Source of the DNA: Carposina sasakii
Taxonomy: Eukaryota; Arthropoda; Insecta; Lepidoptera; Carposinidae
Length of the DNA: 64,000 nt
Direction of reading: 5' to 3'
Assembly: GCA_014607495.2 (NCBI GenBank)
Contig: CP053175.1
Span: 3,472,001-3,536,000 of the forward strand
Positions 56,801 through 64,000 of this stretch are shown piece by piece. The notes under the pieces were generated by a model. That model did not search any database and had not been told where the DNA came from. It saw only the letters and a list, made by a program, of their open reading frames with translations. The position numbers and the translations under genes were made by a program. Position 1 is the stretch's first letter. The number at the start of each line of letters is the position of its first letter.

Positions 56801-59800
56801 CAGCTTCTATGGGAGTGCTTTGCGAATTCTCCACCAATTGCTTGATCGATTTAGCTATTATTATATGGTAGCAAGCACATGATCCAAATAAGTCGATGCA
56901 TATAATTGTATCAATGGCATGTCTGAAAAAATAACCAGGATTTTTTTTATAAGGGGGCCGGTTAAGCCGGAAGCGCTTCCCTCTTCACCACCCCTACAAA
57001 GTCAACCACACCTGCTTGTGGTGCACCCTATTGCTATATTCAAAATTCATTTATTTCAGGTAATAGACCCATAGATTCTGATAACAATTACTTCCATTAT
57101 ATTATTAATGTCATAACACATTTCCGCTGCATAATAGGTGAGGCCATTGTACGTATTTTACCTTACCTGTCTACTCCAACCAAACCAGACTTTCCCAAAA
57201 GGTCAGCAGCCTTCAAGGTTTGCATCAGGAGAGTGATGCTGGCGATCGGAGGATTAGTGTCCGTTGTTCGGCCACGCTTGTGTATTCTATGATCATCTAA
57301 ACAGATCTAATTAAATATAAATGTAAAGAAGAATGAAGGAGAACTTACCTAAAACATGACGACCACTTGGATACCTTCGGGTTAGGATGAAGAGCCACTG
57401 AGCATTCGCCTATATCCGGGTACGTCAGGACAGGTACGTGAGTTCTCCTATACAGCACCTGCGCTGATCTTCCCAATATCTACAGGTTTTTAGTAACAAT
57501 GGTCATAATGGGTTTTTGTTTACAATGTAAATTTCAATATAGGTTTAAAGATATTTATTTCTCATACAAACATAATACAAGGTACAAATGTTCATTTAGA
57601 ATGAGATATAAAAACTTAATTAATTTATACTAACATCATGCCCCTGGCGCGTTGGCAACAAACTATACTTAATTTAGTTTTAGAACAAATTTTATTAAAC
57701 TCGTTCGCGTAGGACTAGGAAGGGTAAGGTACGCTTATTATAAAATAGCACCGATGTGTTATAAATAAATTCTTTTAAATTTTCTTTTAGAAAGTCTCCA
57801 CATCAATTACCTAAGTTTTCGGATACCACATAATTTTGATGCAGCAACGGCTAAGCTTTCCCTTTACCCTAACATCAGTCGCTATCCGTCACGTGTACGA
57901 GTATGACATTGAAAAATCTCGCAAAACCTACCGTGGACGACGTGCCCTTTAGAAAAGTTCTACTAACTTCTGCGTCCGATGTCAGCGTACTCGTATCAGG
58001 AAATCAATCGTTTCTAAAGGGACGTCCACGACTTCATTCGCGTAATCTTTAGAATTCTCATTGTTCTCGTGGGAATTTTGAGAAATCTTTTCTTATCGGC
58101 CTTATCGGGAGCCTACATCAAGCAAACAACCACACCTTACAAGTTTCCGGTATCTAAAACCAGTAGTTTAGTGGGTTGATCCGTTAGCCAGTAATTCAGA
58201 ACAAAGAATTTTATATAGATGTAACTCACATATAGACAGTATGACATATAAACGCCGAAAAAGATAGCGAGGGGTAAGGCAACCGCAATGCCAGCTTTCA
58301 TATAGCCCACGTGACCGCTCAGGATCCCACTGCCCAAAGCTCCTTTGACCATGTGGGCAACTGATCCAATTACTCTGAAAAACATTTAAGGGCACTGACC
58401 ATACATACTTATAGCATAGAGGAATAAAAAATCTTATTCCTCTATGCTTATAGTAAGTGAACCATAAGACCATAGTAATAATTTATAAGTATGATCAAGT
58501 AGGTAGGTACTATCGGGAATAAACTGTCAGCTCGGGTACGAACAGTCTCCAAATGAAATACACGACGTTATTACTACATCATACGATTTCTAGATGGCAA
58601 AAAATATCAGACTAACTGCTGCAGTAGGTTAATTACCTATCATGTCATTACAAAAGTAGGCCATACCTTTGGTAACAAACCAATGCCATAGAGCAAATAG
58701 AGATATCTTATCCCTCCATGCCAATACTGATCCAATATTTGTCAGGAATAAGAAATTTTATTTTGGATGGAAAACGGGCTGACCGGTAGGCTGATAATGT
58801 AATTTGCAAAAGCAAAGCGGTAGCAATGCGACAGCAAAAATTGTGAGTGTGTGACTGTGCGGGGCAGGTTACTTACTAATCATCCCACGGATGTGGTTGG
58901 CCAATTTGTCCAGGAATTAAATGCCAACCTACAAGTCTTCAAGCTATCATTACCAAATAGTGCAGGTTTCTCTATTCTACCTATAATTTCGATTTTTTTT
59001 CACCAAGTTTAAGACTAGGTTAAAGACTTTTACTAGGTTTTAGACTAGGTTATTGAGAAGTTTGTGAAAAATACATACCCGCTAGGTTTAGGGGTATTTC
59101 GGTGTTCCCAAAAATTATATTGCTGTTCCTCTTCCTCCGATTGAGCAACCAGATGGAAACTTTGGCGTCTCCCTGACTGAAAATTATGAGTTACTACCAA
59201 TGTTCTCTTATTTTATTGCGTCTCAGAATTAAGTAATGGGTTGGATTGCATTGTGAATACGAATAGGAAGATATACTTATTCTATTTTGTTTTACGAGAA
59301 AGTACATAGGATATTATACCCTTCACTGACTCTCGAAACTGGTTGCTTATGATTCCAATCACAGGCAATTACGATGGGTAACCAGGGTGCTTACAAGTGC
59401 ATACAACGTAACAATTTTACAAGTGAAAGCGATGTTCGGGAAACTATCCAAACATTTCCTCCAATAGGAAGCCATCATTCATCGCGTTAAATGACGTGAT
59501 GACGTCTTATCGCTATTCCTGAAAATTATTCTATAAATTGCGAACTTCGATGTTGCTTGTAAAATTGTTTGATTGTCTTATAACCCAGATCCGAGCACCT
59601 AGTAAGTATGCAATAAGTAAAAAGTCCCTACTCTTAAACCACATAAATACCTAATGTTTCAATATAGCAGCTAGGTGAATAAATCTTATAGGTGAATAAA
59701 GCAATAGACATAAGCCACTGCTGGATTTAGGGCACATCATAAGTTTACTATCATAGGGGAGTTTTTCCCATAGTCGCAAAAATGGACAGGCGGGTTGGTA

Positions 59801-59982
59801 ACCGCAGTTGATACTGCCCACCTGCCGCCTCTTACGATACCCACGGGCAGATATAGAGCGGTATCTTCTCTGCCGATACCACACTGTAAGTAAATCTTAA
59901 GCAATATGACTTTCTAATGTTATCTTACCCATTCTCCAGCTAGTTCCGCTGGTGCAGCGCTAGGTTTTTCTGTATCCGGCAT
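53820..59982 (-). CDS. Proton-coupled amino acid transporter-like protein (SLC36/PAT family)
   Basis: Exons: 59982-59929, 59176-59079, 58374-58230, 57479-57349, (57286-57167 optional), 56922-56795, 56427-56311, 55707-55510, 55247-55142, 54870-54654 and 54014-53820. All phases agree. The model encodes 462 aa without the optional exon, 502 with it; SLC36 proteins are usually about 460-480. It starts MPDTEKPSAAPAELAGEW, with TM1 in HMVKGALGSGILSGHVGYM. Then come YRRTHVPVLTYPDIGE, DLRVYMAAFIVPIILICLIT, SMSCAGVVIPIENNMKDP, LPKILKGGIALMIFVTHALN and FWVPFNICFYYIKPRV, ending FIWPNVVYLLVVSHRPGFG...GYALFSGN. The PIENNMK text is a family signature. Expected role: eleven-helix transporter for small amino acids in plasma or lysosomal membrane; insect relatives (path) link to TOR signalling. 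Substrate not predictable. Nothing broken. Confidence 0.92.
54080..54470 (+). repeat. S1 and R2 repeats in the last SLC36 intron
   Basis: 54083-54250 is an S1 copy (AGAGATCAGGCGCAGGACCA). 54385-54460 is an R2 copy (CTCTTACGACATGCACGGAA). Confidence 0.65.
55720..56310. other. SLC36 intron without recognised feature
   Basis: A GC-richer patch around 55850-56060 (GCGCGGAAGAAGAAAG) with no family assigned. Confidence 0.3.
56455..56645 (-). repeat. R2 repeat, minus copy
   Basis: ATCAGCTGCATGTCCATCCG, TGATGAGCTAGCAACTTGTC and CCTGCAGTTCTAGC are the reverse of R2 text elsewhere. This is one of its fuller copies. Confidence 0.65.
57167..57286 (-). CDS. Optional SLC36 exon (cassette or mutually exclusive)
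   Basis: 120 bases with a good donor (GTAAGG) and an AG acceptor, open in the required phase (2 to 2) with peptide ITLLMQTLKAADLLGKSGL. The exons before and after it join in phase without it and give the usual SLC36 length and spacing (SCFR then HAIDTIICIDLFG). It could be alternative to the preceding exon, whose end it may replace, or a spurious open stretch. Confidence 0.4.
57480..58229. other. SLC36 intron without recognised feature
   Basis: About 57915-58040 contains two inverted stretches (GACGTGCCCTTTAGAAA and TTTCTAAAGGGACGTC), a foldback remnant. Otherwise nothing. Confidence 0.4.
58415..58446. mobile_element. 32-bp remnant of the hAT-like MITE
   Basis: CATAGAGGAATAA joined to its complement through AAAAATC, flanked by CTTATAG at 58408-58414 and 58447-58453. 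It has the same tips as 12294-12555 and the same 7-bp duplication length. Confidence 0.8.
58460..59075. other. SLC36 intron without recognised feature
   Basis: AT-rich intron sequence, no repeat assigned. Confidence 0.3.
59180..59925 (+). repeat. SLC36 intron with R3 copy
   Basis: 59700-59885 is a diverged R3 repeat (GACAGGCGGGTTGGTAACCG, CTTACGATACCCACGGGC). The rest is unassigned. Confidence 0.5.
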
Positions 59983-61900
59983 CTTTGACGCAATACTCCA
60001 GGCCTCCTTGTCTACAGGAAAATCTGATATATTACAGACAACCTGTCACTGTTAAGTTATCTACTGAGCGGAAGATTCTGGTTTTGAACCTCGATAAAGG
60101 AAAACATTGACATATTACATACATTACATACATATACTGTGTTTCTGAAATGAGGTAGCCAGGTACGAGTATTGCAGGATCATATATTATGACAAATATT
60201 AATATTTGTTTTGTGGTCTAATTTTAGTTTAATGTTGTTTAGTCCTCAATTAAGACTTAAAGTATTTTAGACCTCTTTAGTTACGGATCCGATGACTAAA
60301 ATTGCTTTCAGTAGGGGTATTGGAATGATGGAAGTTAAAATAGTGAGAGATAGGTACACCATACAGCTTAGGTACCTACTTATTAACCACCCCGAATATT
60401 TACTCATTTCTTCAGCTATTTTATTTTTAAATTATTTTTTATTTCTTTCATGAGACACAAACAGTACTATTACTATATTTTAATGTCCAAAATTCGCCTA
60501 GGTCTATCATGGATAGCTAACCGACATTCCTGGAAGTAACTTCTTGAGTATTTCTTGAACATTTATGCAAGAAACTATGACCTCATTTACCATCATGCAG
60601 GGAAGTAAGGCCTCCTCGCGCGGGGCGAATGATTACGTCTAAGAATATCAGAAGTAGAGCCAGAACTATCCGAATCCTGACTTTATTCAATGCTGGACAA
60701 AGGCTTCCCCCAAACTTTTTCACACAACACGGTCCAAAGTTTTTGTTTCTTCCTTAGAATAATGATTCGTCGCTCCGTATCATTAATCTAAGGTTTCTTC
60801 TTTATATAAGAACCCAGCGACTAGCTAGCCTTTTCTATCATGGTCTACAAAATGCTTAATAACTATTCAGTGGTTAGTTTTCATTATACTCTTGTAAAAT
60901 TTTACTTTACCTTAAAAGGCGTCCATCGGAGCAAATCCACAACTTTATTGCAAACACAAGTATTAATTTTATAATAAAAGCTATAAGAAATAGTAAATAA
61001 AGAAATGATCAGATACTTGAAATATTATGATAGATCTTTGTCACTGATTGTCAGACTCTTGTCAGTTTTGTTCCAGCTTTAAAATGACAATGTGTTTCTT
61101 CTTTTTTAGCCAATATTTTTTTATTTACCTTCATCTACTGTACAGAGACGAATAATAAATATAGTTGTGGGTTATATTATAACCCACCCATATTTGTGTA
61201 TAGACAAATATCTGTATACACAAATATCAAAATGAAGAATAGGTGCCTGGTAATCTCACACATGTTATGCCAAAAAATCGAATTTACTTTACCTGCATAA
61301 CAGAAGAGAAAGGTATGTAATGGAATTTACGGCAAAAAATCCAGAATAAAATTTCTCTTATCTTAGATCTTTTGTATTTCTTCTAACTGCGAGTTACAAC
61401 TATACAGTTACAGCTATATCAAGACATAAAAACAGATGAAGCACTGATTCTAACACTTTTATTGAGATTATTAAAATGAATGCAATAGCTAATGAAAAAA
61501 GTGATGTACTCGTACTATCTTTATCGCTACAAAGTTATATTCAGATAACAGAATCGCTAGTGTCTATAGAGAAATACAATCTTATTGCAGGTATTAAAGT
61601 TAGTCTTGGTTTCTTTATTAAATCAGGTAAATTTGTGGGACTATGTTTTATGATACTATCAAATAAAGCTAACAGAGCTGTCAAAGCTATAAGATTGAAT
61701 AAAATAGGTGCCTATGTATAATGTGTGTGTTCCTTGGGAAAACATTGCAATCACCAGAAAAGTGTAAAGCTGGATAGCGTTTGGGAAGATGCCACATTCG
61801 TTGGCTAGCACTAGCTGTGTGATAAATTTTAAGGTTGTGGAGCATCGTTTTCTATATAAATTCATCAAATTTATCAAAATCCCGACCCTCGCCGCCGGCC
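59983..61900. other. Upstream of SLC36, no gene seen
   Basis: The first coding exon appears to continue upstream to an acceptor at about 60014 (TTCCTGTAG), so 5' UTR exons lie in this stretch; I cannot place them. An 81-codon open stretch at 61476-61721 has no recognisable domain and is not called. Confidence 0.4.
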
Positions 61901-61904
61901 CTTA

Positions 61905-62100
61905 ACTCATCTTTCCCACAATGTCAGTGCGTCCTGACAGTCATGACCTACGAAGCAGAGACGTGGGACATGATGGTGGGACTGGCCACCGATTGCATAC
62001 GTCACTCAGAGATATTTTAAAGAGAGCGGCTGGTAGTAATTGGATGGCGAAAATGGGTGATCGCGCCTAATCGCGTGCCCTAGGGAACGCATAATATATT
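61905..62100 (+). mobile_element. LINE fragment, internally deleted
   Basis: It reads QCVLTVMTYEAETWDMMVGL and then jumps to the C-terminal GSNWMAKMGDRA-like text. It is the same lepidopteran LINE as 63.4 kb, with about 100 residues missing between the parts. Confidence 0.75.
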
Positions 62101-62151
62101 TCTTCACAGAAGAAATCTTTACACAAGATCGACTGCCCTAATACCTACATA

Positions 62152-62521
62152 CAGGGTGTTTTTTTGTGGCCACCTTTAACGAAGGGTACGTACTCTATAC
62201 ATCAAATAAAGTAAGTTTATGCCAAAAAAAATGCTGGGTAAAAAATTTTTTTTTTTATTTCCTTGATCGTGCGAAATTTATAGTGTCTAGTGTTTATGTT
62301 AGTTTTTTTATAGACAGATATTAATTATTTTTCATGAAAAAATCCCGCTACGCGCGTCTATGTGCATTTATGCAGAAAAACGCAGTCTATTTACTCAACT
62401 TTGGACCCTAATATTTTGGAAACCAGACACTTCCCAGGTATGCTTCCATGGAGAAAAATGATCGTGATGATGAGGAGATTCCGTAGTTTTCGGGAACGTT
62501 GACGACCAAAAAATCACCCTG
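62152..62521 (-). mobile_element. MITE M1, full-length minus copy
   Basis: TA-CAGGGTGTTTTTTTGTGGCC and AAAAATCACCCTG-TA. The internal M1 text is nearly identical to 16686-17062. Confidence 0.9.
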
Positions 62522-62839
62522 TATTATATGATAATAACTCTTCAAGCTACTTTGATAGCTTGAAGAGTTTTCACATATTTCATGGATATCCCTGGTATGC
62601 TGTTTTAATTAATTTAGATGTTTGATATATCAACCGTTCCACGTCTGCTGGTCTAAGATTTAAGGTCTAAGAAGATTTACCCTTGACTCCATTCTGTGTT
62701 TTTAGTCGCTAATTTTTCGCGTATAACTCTCTCGAAGTCTGCAAAATAATCGAAATATTTCCCCCATTAAAAAGTATTCATTTAGCGCATTTGCTAAATG
62801 ACGCGAAGAAATCCAATCACATACATACTACGAGTATGT

Positions 62840-62890
62840 GGCAATATATAAATAAGCGCGCTATAAGTAAACAAGCATAACCTCAGCATT
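62840..62890 (+). promoter_or_regulatory. Possible TATA promoter
   Basis: TATATAAATAAG at about 62845 with TCAGCATT (62883) some 38 bp downstream. Spacing is a little long and no gene is identified after it. Confidence 0.2.
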
Positions 62891-63404
62891 AAGTGGGAGG
62901 AAACTTTCCCGTTGGAGTTTAAGCAATGAAGATGTTACCTACTTCAACAAAGTTTGACGAGAGATCCTTACTGCGATCTCTTGTTTGACCCCTAAATATG
63001 TACTTATTTGGTACCAATGGCACCTACTATACAATTATGTATCTACGATTAGACAGGGTTTATTCTGCATAAACATCAAATATAGAGAGTCAGAATGGAG
63101 TTTGTATACTTTTTCTACAAGTAGAGCTATTATTTCAATGGCGTTCCTGGATTAGGTACAGTGGTACAGTTACACGTAGTTATAAAAAAAAATTATACAA
63201 ACAACAGATATTGCGAAATATCATCGTCGGTATATTATTAATAGTATTCTCCACTCGTTTTCTATTCTAATATAGATAGATACCTACCATAGATAGTTAA
63301 TTAATAAAGAAGATTCTCTTTCTGTTTACCAGTAAGTATTAGTAAAGATCAGCGTCAATAATAGTTTATATATTTATATGTGTATATAGCTGGTACAGCG
63401 GTGG

Positions 63405-63600
63405 AGTAAACGGGTTCTCGAATGGAGACCGCGACTCGGCAAGCGTAGCGTTAGGCGCCCTCCGGCCAGATGGACCGGATGACTTAAAGTGGACGGCTGG
63501 TAGTGACTGGATGGCAAAAACGGGAGATCGAGCCATGTGGCGTGCACTGGGGTAGGCCTACGTTCAGCAGTGGACTGCAATAGGCTGATGATGATGATGA
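63405..63600 (+). mobile_element. LINE 3' end with GAT tail
   Basis: It reads WRPRLGKRSVRRPPARWTDD then DWMAKTGDRAMWRALG and AYVQQWTAIG, and ends GATGATGATGATGA. It is a sister of 9445-9640. Confidence 0.8.
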
Positions 63601-63760
63601 CAGCTTGTACAGCATTCTCTCAGGCGATAAGCTAGCAACTTGTCACTCATCACTTCATCAGTTACATCTCCCCGCTATACTAAACGTGGCTATGGGATCT
63701 TCTTTACAATTCTGCAGTTCAGGCTACCCCATTTCGGGAACACAGCCGCGGGTATATGTA
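63600..63760 (-). repeat. R2 repeat, minus copy
   Basis: CAGGCGATAAGCTAGCAACT and CTGCAGTTCAGGCTACCCCA, the reverse of R2 text elsewhere. Confidence 0.65.
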
Positions 63761-63913
63761 TGTATATGATATTGTAGCAAAGTCGGATTTAACGATATGT
63801 TACGGTAGTTTTATTTCAGATTGGCATGTTTACACGCGTAATATAATTAAATAATTTAAAATAATCATAAAATTTGATAAACTGGCAGCTGTTTACTAGG
63901 AGATTGTGATAAA

Positions 63914-63970
63914 ATGGATTTCTTGGTAAACACCATGAAGTTTAATCAGCAGTTAAACATTGATGTGTGA
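63914..63970 (+). CDS. Possible first exon at the right edge
   Basis: A well-placed ATG (AAAATGG) opens MDFLVNTMKFNQQLNIDV and then TGA, with a GTGTGA donor-like site just before the stop. The style resembles short first exons of insect receptor genes, but this is too little to assign. Confidence 0.2.
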   Translation: MDFLVNTMKFNQQLNIDV

Positions 63971-64000
63971 ACGTAATCACGAGAGCACGGCCGTCGTAAA

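Noticed and set aside
61476..61721. 81-codon plus-strand gene
   Set aside because: No splice support, no domain, AT-rich chance frame.

Overview
This 64 kb window is eukaryotic nuclear DNA, very probably from a moth or butterfly (Lepidoptera). It is AT-rich, genes have many short exons with GT-AG introns, and most of the space is interspersed repeats of lepidopteran type: Helitron-like ends, RTE/CR1/jockey-like LINE 3' ends, tRNA-derived SINEs and dozens of small TA-flanked MITEs. Three conserved genes can be named from exon translations: UVRAG (minus, about 8.3-18.9 kb), ZMAT5 (minus, 49.1-50.4 kb) and an SLC36-type amino acid transporter (minus, 53.8-60.0 kb).

Layout: 1-140 is one exon of an unidentified minus-strand gene cut by the left edge. 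0.2-8.3 kb is repeat-dominated. 8.3-18.9 kb is UVRAG, with large introns full of transposons. 19.1-20.5 kb holds a dead piggyBac-like transposase. 21.9-29.7 kb is gene A and 31.3-41.4 kb is its tandem paralogue gene B, both plus strand. 42.1-43.3 kb (gene C) and 46.5-48.5 kb (gene D) are a second, different paralogous pair on the minus strand. ZMAT5, a LINE-rich stretch with a minisatellite, and the SLC36 transporter follow. The last 4 kb is repeats, with a possible gene start at the right edge.

The most interesting part is the A-B-C-D cluster between UVRAG and ZMAT5. I recognise none of the four proteins. A and B each begin with a signal-peptide exon, then use acidic exons followed by basic, motif-bearing exons, and all introns are in phase 0. 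B has amplified one three-exon module to three copies by local DNA duplication. C and D each have a tiny hydrophobic first exon and one large exon ending in a strongly conserved C-terminal domain. The cluster looks like a fast-evolving, lineage-specific set of probably secreted proteins; the function is unknown.

The window also shows three places where a stretch is repeated next to itself with many small interleaved insertions. Gene B carries three frame-breaking insertions (+1, +2, +1 nt), and a conserved UVRAG exon runs into a stop. Assembly or consensus errors are therefore a live alternative to pseudogenisation.
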